Shown: positions 14,377 to 22,310 of the stretch, piece after piece
How positions within the stretch are numbered: position 1 is the stretch's first letter
How the letters are laid out: every line of letters begins with the position of its first letter
Assembly (NCBI GenBank): GCA_900546665.1
Contig: URDY01000036.1
Location: forward strand, 1 to 25,459
Direction of reading: 5' to 3'
From: an uncultured Paraprevotella sp.
Lineage (GTDB): Bacteria > Bacteroidota > Bacteroidia > Bacteroidales > Bacteroidaceae
DNA: 25,459 bases
Program-made: the position numbers and the translations under genes
Notes under the pieces: generated by a model
What the model saw: the letters and a program-made list of their open reading frames with translations, nothing else
What the model was told of the DNA's origin: nothing
The model's database searches: none

Positions 14377-16000
14377 TCTGCTTTAATTTTGAATTTAAAG
14401 ATATAACCTTTAATGGAATCGGAAAAACAGTTGTATAACCGGTTTCTTCTTCCATAGGCAACTGCGGACGATCTGTATATGCTTTCGTAAAGATTCCAAA
14501 CCTCACCATATCCTGACGTCGCCAACCTTCCCATACCAATTCCAGTTTACGTTCTTCCAGAATATTTTCCAATGTTGCAGACCGTTCTGGCATGCCTGAA
14601 CGACGCCGTACCTCATTCAACTCAACATCACCATTTTCTCCATTCCGTACCTTTGCTTCGCTTTTCATCAACAAGACATCTGCATACCGGAACAATACAA
14701 TATCATTATCTGATAATTTTCCATCCTTCAAGCCCTTGCGATCCACTTCATATTTTTTCATACGTGCACCTGCTGTTTTCTCATAAGGTTGAAAAGAAAT
14801 GTCAAGTCCCACATTCCATGGCAAATAGATCAAAGCATCGCCATTATCCAACCTGATAGTATCACCATTAAAATCCAGCAAAAATCCAGCATAAAATGAC
14901 TCTTCAAAACGATTATCACAACTGTCTGTATCGTACGCAAAAGTCTTCAGCGTCTCTATCGTAGCACACGTACCATTTTCACCGCTCAACCCGTAAGCTT
15001 TGGCATGATTATAATGACGTGACCGGAAAGTATACTGCATCTGATTCTGTATGGCGTACTTATCTGTTGGAATTGTAAATATGTTCTCTACAGAAGTCTC
15101 ATTATATACGGTAAAATTATCAGCCATCTTATCAGAAAGGCGATATCCGGATTGTGCAATTGAATCACAATAAGCCACCACTGCCTGCCAGGCATTAACT
15201 TTTTCATCACCGGCCAGCAGCCAATATGCCGAACCATCCGGTCTGATTTGATCAGTCCAGTCATCATCAGTATAGATCTCTACATTCAAGAACAATTTTG
15301 CTAACAAGAAATAAGCTACAGGTTTTGTCATCCGACCATAATAATCCCCTTTCAGGTTACTATGTGCAGAACTCAAATAAGGCAATGCATCTTGTAATTC
15401 GTCTACTACGAATTCAAAAACTTCAGACCGCTCACTCTGACGCACATCCTTCATCGGTGTTGATGACGACAAAACCAGCGGAACCCGTCCAAACATATCC
15501 AACAGGTAATAATAGTACATTGCCCTGAAAGCACGAACTTCTGCTATGTAAGGCATAAAATCAATTGGATTATCAGCAGAAGCCTTTACCTCCTCAATCT
15601 TCTCCAAAGACCGATTGCTTAAAACAATCACTTTATACAAATATTCCCATGTAGCTTCTATCACATCATTATTAACTCCCCACTTATGAAGGAAAAGTCC
15701 CTGCCATAATCCCCCATCATACCAATCACCACCTCTTGTAGGCAACATTGCTTCATCAGTAGTTAATGTATTAAGATCATAAATCCCTCTACAGGTCCCC
15801 ATAAGCCCTTGGCTATCCTCATAGCCTCCCACATAATTATATAGTGTAGAAACAGTATTCAAATACACATTGACAGAACTGTCATAAGCTTCATCCTCAG
15901 GCAGTTGATCCAAAGGTTCTTCCTTCAGAAAATCAGAACAAGCTGAGAATATCAAGAATGCCGATGCTGACAAGACTATAGATATTATTTTGAATCTCAT
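14360..16000 (-). CDS. SusD/RagB-family outer-membrane lipoprotein
   Basis: The glycan-binding partner of the SusC-like transporter, expected to sit as a lid on the outer face of the outer membrane. I chose the ATG at 16000 (546 aa) because it gives a clean lipoprotein signal, 'LIFSAC' with the lipid-bearing cysteine at C21, and an 11-bp gap after susC. An upstream in-frame ATG at 16060 would overlap susC and bury the signal. The mature N-terminus 'SDFLKEEPLDQLPEDEAY' is typical of the family, as are the helical 'RAFRAMYYYYLLDMFGRVPLV' region, 'YADVLLMKSEAKVRNG' and the closing 'ERKLELVWEGWRRQDMVRFG'. It is cotranscribed with susC. The sequence does not reveal the sugar bound. Confidence 0.95.
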   Translation of the reverse strand: MRFKIISIVLSASAFLIFSACSDFLKEEPLDQLPEDEAYDSSVNVYLNTVSTLYNYVGGYEDSQGLMGTCRGIYDLNTLTTDEAMLPTRGGDWYDGGLWQGLFLHKWGVNNDVIEATWEYLYKVIVLSNRSLEKIEEVKASADNPIDFMPYIAEVRAFRAMYYYYLLDMFGRVPLVLSSSTPMKDVRQSERSEVFEFVVDELQDALPYLSSAHSNLKGDYYGRMTKPVAYFLLAKLFLNVEIYTDDDWTDQIRPDGSAYWLLAGDEKVNAWQAVVAYCDSIAQSGYRLSDKMADNFTVYNETSVENIFTIPTDKYAIQNQMQYTFRSRHYNHAKAYGLSGENGTCATIETLKTFAYDTDSCDNRFEESFYAGFLLDFNGDTIRLDNGDALIYLPWNVGLDISFQPYEKTAGARMKKYEVDRKGLKDGKLSDNDIVLFRYADVLLMKSEAKVRNGENGDVELNEVRRRSGMPERSATLENILEERKLELVWEGWRRQDMVRFGIFTKAYTDRPQLPMEEETGYTTVFPIPLKVISLNSKLKQNPYYE

Positions 16001-16011
16001 AATCGTAAAAA

Positions 16012-18783
16012 TTAAAATTGAATACTTAAACCTAAAGAATAAGAACGATATACGGGACAAGTCCGTTTATCATCCACACCCAAAGTACTATTGACAATAT
16101 AACTGTTGATCATCGGAGTCAGTCCTGAATAGCCGCTTATCGTTGCAAGGTTGTTTACAGAAAATGACAAGCGAAGACGTCTCACATATTGTCCGAACCG
16201 TTTTAGCGGCACATTCCATCCAATTGTCAAATAATCAAAATTAATATAGTCACCGTCCTCAAGCCAATAATCCGTTGCGGTCTGGTCATAAATGTTGCGG
16301 GCAGGAGCAGCAGACAATACATTGTAATCCGGTAAGCTTCCCATATTCATATAAGAAAGAGAAGTACCATTATAAATTTTATGACCAAAAGCACCATTAA
16401 TTTGCAGTGAGATATCAAATTCCTTATATCGGAAACTGATATTAGAACCCAAAAGAGTTTTTGGAGTAGCTTGACCAGCAATATAACGATCTCCTCCGTC
16501 TTCCAAGTTTATTCCGCCACCACCCAAGTCTGCAATTTCATAAGCATAGGTTCCATCCTCACGTTGAACCAATCCTGTACAATGCGGCAAATAAAATACA
16601 CCTAACGGCTGGCCAACTATCTGGTATACGATATGATTGTATCCTCCGTGAAGCCCTGCTCCAGTAACATCTGCTATAGGTGTATATAATGGAGCTGACA
16701 TGTATTCCCCGTTATACATACCACTTAGGGATAACAATTTGTTTTTCTGGAAAGTCACATTAACATTCACATTAAGTTCCATATCCTTTTTACGAATTGG
16801 CGTAAAACCAAAACCAAGTTCTACACCACTATTACGCATTGAGCCAAGATTAGCCAACAGTTTATTATAAGCAAAGGGAGGCACACTCACATCATACTGA
16901 TACAACATATCATCCGTTATGGCACGATAATAATCAAATGTCATTATGGCCCTTCCTCCCCAAAAGGCAGCATCTACACCCACATTAAATGTACGCTTTA
17001 TCTCCCACTTCAAATCTGGATTGGCATTACGGATGATTCCCATCGTTACCATAGGATCACTACCTGACAAAACGATTCCATTTGGCATTACCGACTGAAG
17101 AGAAGAATATGAATCAATCGCATCCTGATTACCGGAAAGACCGTATCCCATACGTAACTTAAGATTACTGATCCACTTCACTCCTTTCATAAAATCCTCC
17201 TGACAAACATTCCATGCACCTGATATGGAAGGGAAAAAGCCCCACCTGTGATTGGCACCGACCTTAGAAGAAGCATCCATGCGAGCATTGACATTCAATA
17301 CATACCTGTCTGCGTATACGTAATTAAATCGTCCCAGGAAGGAAGCCAAACGTGGATTTTCATAATAAGACCCGGTTCCTTCCCATGGCCGGGATGCTCC
17401 AGCCTGCAAATTATGATAGCTGTACTTATCTGTTGTAAAATTAGTGACCGTTGTATAAAAACCAGATATTTCACGCTGCTGCACTTCGGCCAGTCCTACA
17501 AGATCCACTTTATGCGCATTAAAAGCCCTATTGTAGTTAAGAAGAATATTACCTACATAATCTTCCACTTTTCGCTCTGCACGATAAGCCTGACCATGCG
17601 CCCAAACAGTAGTGGGCAAATATTGACCACGATCAATCACATTATAGAGGTACGATCCAAAAGCCTGTAATTTCAGATATGGTGTAATTGCCAATTCAGC
17701 CTTGATATGGGCATTAAAATAAGCATTAGCCTCTTCATCATCTGTTTCTATCCAAGCCAACGGATTAGTAATCCAACTGGCCGTAGTCACCTGATCCCAT
17801 CCACCTTCCTTATTTTTGTGATTCGGAAAAGTCGGATTAAATGCCGCAGCCGAATAAAAGGTTTTCTGCAAATCCACTGGATTCTGATTCTTACTTACAG
17901 ATCCCATTACGCCGACATCAAACCTTAAACGACGTTGGAAAGCATGTTGCGTAATATCTATTTTTGCCATATAATTACGATAATCTGATGTACGCAGCAC
18001 ATCTTCCTGGTCTAACAAACCTAATGAAGCACGATAATAAGCACTTTCAGAACCACCACCAAATGCAATATGGTGATTTTGAATCCACCCCATCCGGGTA
18101 ATCTCATCTGTAAAATCTGTCTGATATCCTTTATCCAAGATACTTATCCCTCGTTCACGAGCCACTTGTCTGAAAGCATCTCCACTCAACATATCCAATG
18201 TCTTGTAAATAGCCTGCACACCGTAATTACCATCATAACTGAAACGGAAGCTGCCACTACTACCCTGCTTAGTACTTACCTTTATTACACCCGAAGCACC
18301 ACGCGCACCGTATTGGGCTGTTTCCGAAGCGTCCTTTAAAATAGTAAAACTCTCTATATCTGCAGGATATATCATACTCAACGTACCTAAATCCGCAAAA
18401 ACATCATCAATAATTACCAAAGGATCGTTACCGCCCGTCAACGAAGTCGTTCCACGCACACGTACTGAATTAAGTATAGCTTCTCTTCCTGGAAGCACAC
18501 TCACTCCTGCCACCTGACCACTCAGAGCATTAAGAGGATTGGATACCAATCCTTTGTTCATTCGTTCCTCCGACACCAAACCGACAGAACCTGCAACGGT
18601 CAGAAAATCACTTTTGGCGTATCCTATCTGAAGTACATCTTTAAGCATCAAAGAATCTGTTATCATCAAAGGTATTGAATCAGGAAGCTGCAGTTGATGT
18701 TGAGCCATCACATGGCCACCCGCTCCAAATATTAAAACAGACATACCGACACATTGCAGCTTTGTGAATAAAAAGCTTTTCAT
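16012..18783 (-). CDS. SusC/RagA-family TonB-dependent outer-membrane transporter (short form)
   Basis: Imports oligosaccharides across the outer membrane using TonB energy. The start at 18783 (923 aa) gives a proper signal peptide ('MKSFLFTKLQCVGMSVLIFG', probable cut after 'VMAQ' near 28). An in-frame ATG at 18819 would add 12 residues in front of it. The plug domain runs from about 47 to 165, with 'NPLNALSGQVAGVSV', 'VRVRGTTSLTGGNDPLVIIDDV' split over two segments, and 'ILKDASETAQYGARGASGVIKVSTK'. The rest is a 22-strand-type barrel ending in 'YSLGLSIQF'. The carboxypeptidase-regulatory-like domain normally in front of the plug is missing; only about 18 residues separate the signal cut from the plug. 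SusD follows after 11 bp. The upstream promoter is a perfect consensus match. Confidence 0.95.
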   Translation of the reverse strand: MKSFLFTKLQCVGMSVLIFGAGGHVMAQHQLQLPDSIPLMITDSLMLKDVLQIGYAKSDFLTVAGSVGLVSEERMNKGLVSNPLNALSGQVAGVSVLPGREAILNSVRVRGTTSLTGGNDPLVIIDDVFADLGTLSMIYPADIESFTILKDASETAQYGARGASGVIKVSTKQGSSGSFRFSYDGNYGVQAIYKTLDMLSGDAFRQVARERGISILDKGYQTDFTDEITRMGWIQNHHIAFGGGSESAYYRASLGLLDQEDVLRTSDYRNYMAKIDITQHAFQRRLRFDVGVMGSVSKNQNPVDLQKTFYSAAAFNPTFPNHKNKEGGWDQVTTASWITNPLAWIETDDEEANAYFNAHIKAELAITPYLKLQAFGSYLYNVIDRGQYLPTTVWAHGQAYRAERKVEDYVGNILLNYNRAFNAHKVDLVGLAEVQQREISGFYTTVTNFTTDKYSYHNLQAGASRPWEGTGSYYENPRLASFLGRFNYVYADRYVLNVNARMDASSKVGANHRWGFFPSISGAWNVCQEDFMKGVKWISNLKLRMGYGLSGNQDAIDSYSSLQSVMPNGIVLSGSDPMVTMGIIRNANPDLKWEIKRTFNVGVDAAFWGGRAIMTFDYYRAITDDMLYQYDVSVPPFAYNKLLANLGSMRNSGVELGFGFTPIRKKDMELNVNVNVTFQKNKLLSLSGMYNGEYMSAPLYTPIADVTGAGLHGGYNHIVYQIVGQPLGVFYLPHCTGLVQREDGTYAYEIADLGGGGINLEDGGDRYIAGQATPKTLLGSNISFRYKEFDISLQINGAFGHKIYNGTSLSYMNMGSLPDYNVLSAAPARNIYDQTATDYWLEDGDYINFDYLTIGWNVPLKRFGQYVRRLRLSFSVNNLATISGYSGLTPMINSYIVNSTLGVDDKRTCPVYRSYSLGLSIQF

Positions 18784-18841
18784 AGGCCTAAATATTAGAT
18801 AAGGTTTATATTTGTTCACACCAGAACGATACTGTTATTTA

Positions 18842-18873
18842 CAAATATAACCATATACATTGTAAGTTACAAA
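18842..18873 (-). promoter_or_regulatory. Promoter of the susCD operon
   Basis: On the minus strand there is a perfect TTTG (18870-18873), a 20-bp spacer and a perfect -7 box TATATTTG (18842-18849). Transcription should begin near 18835, leaving a leader of about 50 nt to the start at 18783. A full consensus core suggests the pair can be expressed without the upstream PUL genes. Confidence 0.75.
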
Positions 18874-18896
18874 TAAATAAGTATGAATAATTAAGG

Positions 18897-18968
18897 TAAA
18901 ATCCCTATTCCTGCTTCCATCAAATACATCAAATTATGTTTTGACAAAAAACAGAAATAGGGATTTTA
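18897..18968 (-). terminator. Terminator of the YidE-like transporter gene
   Basis: A 17-bp inverted repeat with one mismatch, TAAAATCCCTATTCCTG at 18897-18913 against 18952-18968. On the minus strand the stem closes as GGGATTTTA, giving a short U-rich end. It lies 15 bp after the transporter stop and just upstream of the susC promoter, so it separates the two units. Confidence 0.75.
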
Positions 18969-18983
18969 TGTAAAAATGTAAAA

Positions 18984-20645
18984 TTAAAGAAATGACATTA
19001 ATATCACTTGGGCCAATATCACTCGCACAAACATGCCCAAGGGATAAACTGTTGCATAACTGACCGAAGCCTTATTTCCTGGTATAGTATCATTGACATA
19101 ATTCAATGCCATTGGGTTAGCCATGCTACCACACAACATACCACAGGAAGACCCGAAATCAAGGTGACAAAAACGCAAAGAAATCCATGCCACGAGCACT
19201 ACAGGTATAAAGGTTATCAAAAAACCCAAACCTACCCATAAAGCCCCTTCCGGACGGATCACCGTTTCGAAAAAATGAGCTCCTGAATCTATTCCCAATC
19301 CAGCCAGGTATAATGACAACCCAATTCCACGAAGCATAAGATTAGCACTGCGGGTCGTATAAATACGCATGTGTAAACGAGGACCAAAACAACCTACCAG
19401 AATACCAACAACAATAGGTCCGCCTGCCAGTCCCAGCTTAACCGGAAATGTTACACCAGGAACCGTAAATGGTATGGATCCTAAAACCAATCCTAAGATA
19501 ATACCAACAAATATGGCTGCCAGATTAGGCTCCTTCAATGTATTAACCGTATTTCCTAAAATACCTTCAACCTGCTTGATAGCTGCGGCTTCTCCTACAA
19601 CTGTCAAACGATCTCCCAACTGTAATACCAGATCTGGTGTGGCCAATATCTGTACTCCACTTCGAAGTACCCGACTAATATTGATATCATAAGCATTACG
19701 CAAACGCAAAGAACCTAATTTCTTACCATTAATTTCTGAACGTGTCACTACAATATGCCTTGAAACCAATTCACGATCTATGGAGTCCCAATTGATATCC
19801 TCTTTGTTCCAATCACGATTTTCCTGCTCACCAAAAAGTAAAGTAAGCGTAGGCATATCCTTTTCTATTGTCACCACCAATATACGGTCATTCTCCAATA
19901 ATTCCGTACTACCTGTCGGAATACTTACATGCCCGTCACGCCACAACCGCGAAATAACAAATTTCGTATGACTATGAAGTGCCAATTCTTTAACAGTCTT
20001 ATGATATACACCAGGGTTGTGAATCTGGAAAGCAGCAATATAGGTATGATTCGGATCATCATCGTCCTTAACATTCAAGTCTGTCGGACGCACAAATAAT
20101 TTTCTTACTGTCAATATTGCCAAAATGACTCCCACAACTCCCAAAGGATAAGTAACAGCACATCCTAGTGCCGTTGAGCTTGCAGAAAGCCCCATTTGCT
20201 TCAATGTCTGCTGGGCAGCTCCAAGTGCAGGAGTATTAGTCGTAGCTCCACAAAGAACTCCCATCATATCCTGCAATGGAATATCCATAAAGAAACTCAT
20301 GAGCACGGCCATCAGTGTTCCCAAAAGAATAACAACCAATCCCAGCATATTAAGCTGAATTCCTCCCTTACGAAGAGAATTAAAAAAACCGGGACCGACC
20401 TGAAGACCTAATGCATATACAAAAAGTACAAGTCCAAAGCTTTCTGCGTAATTCAACATGGCCGGATCCAACGTAATTCCTATATGACCAGCCATAATAC
20501 CCATAAAAAAGACAAGGGTTACACCTAAGGAAACGCCTAACACACGAATACGGCCAAGCCAAATCCCCATTGCAGTAACCAAAGAAAGCACAATTATGGC
20601 CTGTAAGGCCGAATGCTCAAACAAAAGGCTATTTATCCATTCCAT
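18984..20645 (-). CDS. YidE/YbjL/AspT-type putative antiporter
   Basis: A 553-aa inner-membrane transporter of the aspartate:alanine exchanger family. Two membrane halves, about 1-190 and 375-553, flank a cytoplasmic insert with two TrkA-C (RCK_C) domains (about 205-285 and 290-370; 'GSTELLENDRILVVTIEKD' and 'LQLGDRLTVVGEAAAI' are typical). The inverted membrane repeats carry 'LCGATTNTPALGAAQQ' and 'LCGSMANPMALNYVND', the paired signature motifs of the family. The substrate is unknown; AspT swaps aspartate for alanine, but most relatives have not been assayed. It lies between the acetylesterase and susC genes on the same strand, but has its own promoter-like box and terminator, so it may be an independent gene. 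The start cannot move far: the next in-frame Met is at residue 26. Confidence 0.92.
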   Translation of the reverse strand: MEWINSLLFEHSALQAIIVLSLVTAMGIWLGRIRVLGVSLGVTLVFFMGIMAGHIGITLDPAMLNYAESFGLVLFVYALGLQVGPGFFNSLRKGGIQLNMLGLVVILLGTLMAVLMSFFMDIPLQDMMGVLCGATTNTPALGAAQQTLKQMGLSASSTALGCAVTYPLGVVGVILAILTVRKLFVRPTDLNVKDDDDPNHTYIAAFQIHNPGVYHKTVKELALHSHTKFVISRLWRDGHVSIPTGSTELLENDRILVVTIEKDMPTLTLLFGEQENRDWNKEDINWDSIDRELVSRHIVVTRSEINGKKLGSLRLRNAYDINISRVLRSGVQILATPDLVLQLGDRLTVVGEAAAIKQVEGILGNTVNTLKEPNLAAIFVGIILGLVLGSIPFTVPGVTFPVKLGLAGGPIVVGILVGCFGPRLHMRIYTTRSANLMLRGIGLSLYLAGLGIDSGAHFFETVIRPEGALWVGLGFLITFIPVVLVAWISLRFCHLDFGSSCGMLCGSMANPMALNYVNDTIPGNKASVSYATVYPLGMFVRVILAQVILMSFL

Positions 20646-20649
20646 GCTA

Positions 20650-20657
20650 CAAAGGTA
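20650..20657 (-). promoter_or_regulatory. -7 box immediately before the YidE-like transporter gene
   Basis: A perfect TACCTTTG on the minus strand ends only 4 bp before the ATG at 20645. No TTTG is visible at the -33 distance. If it is used, the message would start at or within a few bases of the start codon. Confidence 0.45.
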
Positions 20658-20830
20658 CTATCTTTTTTAGACATTGTACACGTGTTTTTGAAGAAAAAGC
20701 AGGCACTACAAAGAGTAATAAGTCCTGTCATCAAAACAAGAAAAAACAAAAGGAAAGCATTACAAAGAATATAAAAAAATAGTCGAGATATCCTTTGCAA
20801 TGCCATCAAAAAGAAACTATCCAAATCCAA

Positions 20831-22192
20831 TCAGTTTCCGTCGGGTTTTTCTAATGTAATAAACGGACTTTGATCCCATTGAAACGAACTAAGACTATCT
20901 GGCCTCTCTGGATCAAACAGAACATAATCTGTTCTTAGATAATCAATCATTGGCAAATTCACCTGCCGGATTCCTTCAATAACACATTTTGCAATCTCAT
21001 ATGCACCATAAGGATTAAAATGAGTATTATCTGCAAAAGCTTTAGTCTGTCCTGGAAAAGTACCAGATGGATAGTGTACAAAAGCTTGTCGACTGTTTTT
21101 CTCCCCCATGGTTTCAAATAAGACCCGAGTCATTTCCTGCAGATCTATCACGGCTACATGTTCACGCTCTGCCAACCAGTGTATAGCTTCGGGATAGTCT
21201 TCATGGGTATTTTGAATTTTTCCATTCTTAAAGGCCCGACGACGTGTCGGAGTAACCAATACCGGTGTAACTCCTCTCTGACGTGCTTCATCTATAAAAC
21301 ATTTAAGACTTGTAGCAAAACTATAATATGCTCCTTTTCCTGGCCCTTTCTGTTTCTGATCATTATGTCCGAACTCCATAAAAAGATAATCACCAGGCTT
21401 CATTTGGGTCAACGCTTTCTTTAAACGTCCTGCTGCTATAAACGTATTGGCAGATTCGCCACTTTCTGCATAATTAGCAAAACAAATCCGATCATCAAAA
21501 AAACGTGGAATCATCTGCCCCCAGCTAGCCCAAGGTTCTTCATCCTGATCCACAACAGTAGAATTACCAGCCAAAAACACAGTCGGCACTGTTTCATCAC
21601 GTTCTATTTGAATAGCCACACACTGTGGAGAAGGCCCATTAAATTCCAATGTCAACTTATCATCCCAATTCAATTTTGTCCTCTCACGCTGTTTAATATG
21701 CACCTCTTCAGCATCTGAGATATGAATATTACGCTTATTAACTACAAAACTGACTGTTGCAAATTCACCCTTACGTGTAGACAAACGTTCAACAAACAAC
21801 CGCCGGGATTCAGCCCGTACAGTTGTACAGCCTGCTTCATTCCGACTACCTAATGTAAGTGTAACCCTATAATTACCATCAGGTACATTGACTGAAAAAA
21901 AATAAGGTGCCGTTTTACCTTTCTGAGGTGATGGCAACAGATCATAACCATACCCCGTTTTAGCATCATAACGGTTCTCAGACTGTAATGTTATACATCC
22001 AGGAACTGTTCCATCAAAAGATACAGTCTTTGCCCATACAGTCTTAACACGATTATCATCAGTCAGACGAAAGAAAAAATCAGTTTGTTTTTCAAAAGAA
22101 TCTTCAGCGTGAATTATCACGGGAACAGTTAAAAGACAGAAAAAAACTTGCACAAACAACTTGATATTTTTGGGGAGTTGAACTATATCCAT
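20831..22192 (-). CDS. Rhamnogalacturonan acetylesterase-like SGNH hydrolase (CE12 type)
   Basis: A secreted 453-aa protein, expected to remove acetyl groups from rhamnogalacturonan-type pectin before depolymerisation. The signal peptide spans about 1-29, with the probable cut after 'IIHA'. An N-terminal beta-sandwich (about 38-195, with 'GYGYDLLPSPQKGKTAPYFF'-like opening and 'VPDGNYRVTLTLG') looks like the accessory domain common in bacterial CE12 enzymes. The esterase domain shows block I 'FLAGNSTVVDQ' with nucleophile S211, block II glycine in 'WGQM' (G225), block III 'FGHND' (N277), and block V 'FADNTHFNPYG' with D388 and H391. All catalytic residues are present. It follows the GH2 gene after 118 bp containing a hairpin. 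No consensus promoter was found, so readthrough from the GH2 gene is likely. Confidence 0.88.
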   Translation of the reverse strand: MDIVQLPKNIKLFVQVFFCLLTVPVIIHAEDSFEKQTDFFFRLTDDNRVKTVWAKTVSFDGTVPGCITLQSENRYDAKTGYGYDLLPSPQKGKTAPYFFSVNVPDGNYRVTLTLGSRNEAGCTTVRAESRRLFVERLSTRKGEFATVSFVVNKRNIHISDAEEVHIKQRERTKLNWDDKLTLEFNGPSPQCVAIQIERDETVPTVFLAGNSTVVDQDEEPWASWGQMIPRFFDDRICFANYAESGESANTFIAAGRLKKALTQMKPGDYLFMEFGHNDQKQKGPGKGAYYSFATSLKCFIDEARQRGVTPVLVTPTRRRAFKNGKIQNTHEDYPEAIHWLAEREHVAVIDLQEMTRVLFETMGEKNSRQAFVHYPSGTFPGQTKAFADNTHFNPYGAYEIAKCVIEGIRQVNLPMIDYLRTDYVLFDPERPDSLSSFQWDQSPFITLEKPDGN

Positions 22193-22228
22193 AATCTTAT
22201 ATCTTTTAATTATTAATATATTCTATAA

Positions 22229-22269
22229 AATATGTGGCATCCTTTTCACATTTTAGAATGCCACATATT
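22229..22269 (-). terminator. Hairpin between the GH2 and acetylesterase genes
   Basis: Perfect 12-bp arms, AATATGTGGCAT (22229-22240) and ATGCCACATATT (22258-22269), with a 17-nt loop. On the minus strand the stem is followed by TTTATAG, a weak U-tract. It probably attenuates rather than fully stops transcription, or stabilises the 3' end of the GH2 message. Confidence 0.55.
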
Positions 22270-22310
22270 GCTATATCATACGAATTGAAAATGCACTTGA
22301 TAAATTAAAT

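Noticed and set aside
16001..16060. Upstream start for the SusD-like gene
   Set aside because: It would overlap susC by about 50 bp and place 20 residues in front of an otherwise perfect lipoprotein signal.
18784..18819. Upstream start for the SusC-like gene
   Set aside because: It adds 12 residues before a normal signal peptide. The promoter position allows both starts, so this is preference, not proof.
20633..20830. A small hydrophobic frame (57 aa from an internal ATG) between the acetylesterase and antiporter genes
   Set aside because: T-rich DNA readily gives hydrophobic residues. It overlaps the antiporter start and its -7 box and has no ribosome-binding signal. A real small membrane protein is not excluded, but nothing supports it.
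20831..22192. Loss of the catalytic aspartate in a GDS-type motif, since the acetylesterase reads GNSTV
   Set aside because: Asparagine at this position is tolerated in bacterial relatives as far as I know, and the catalytic S, G, N, D and H are all present, so it is not evidence of inactivation.
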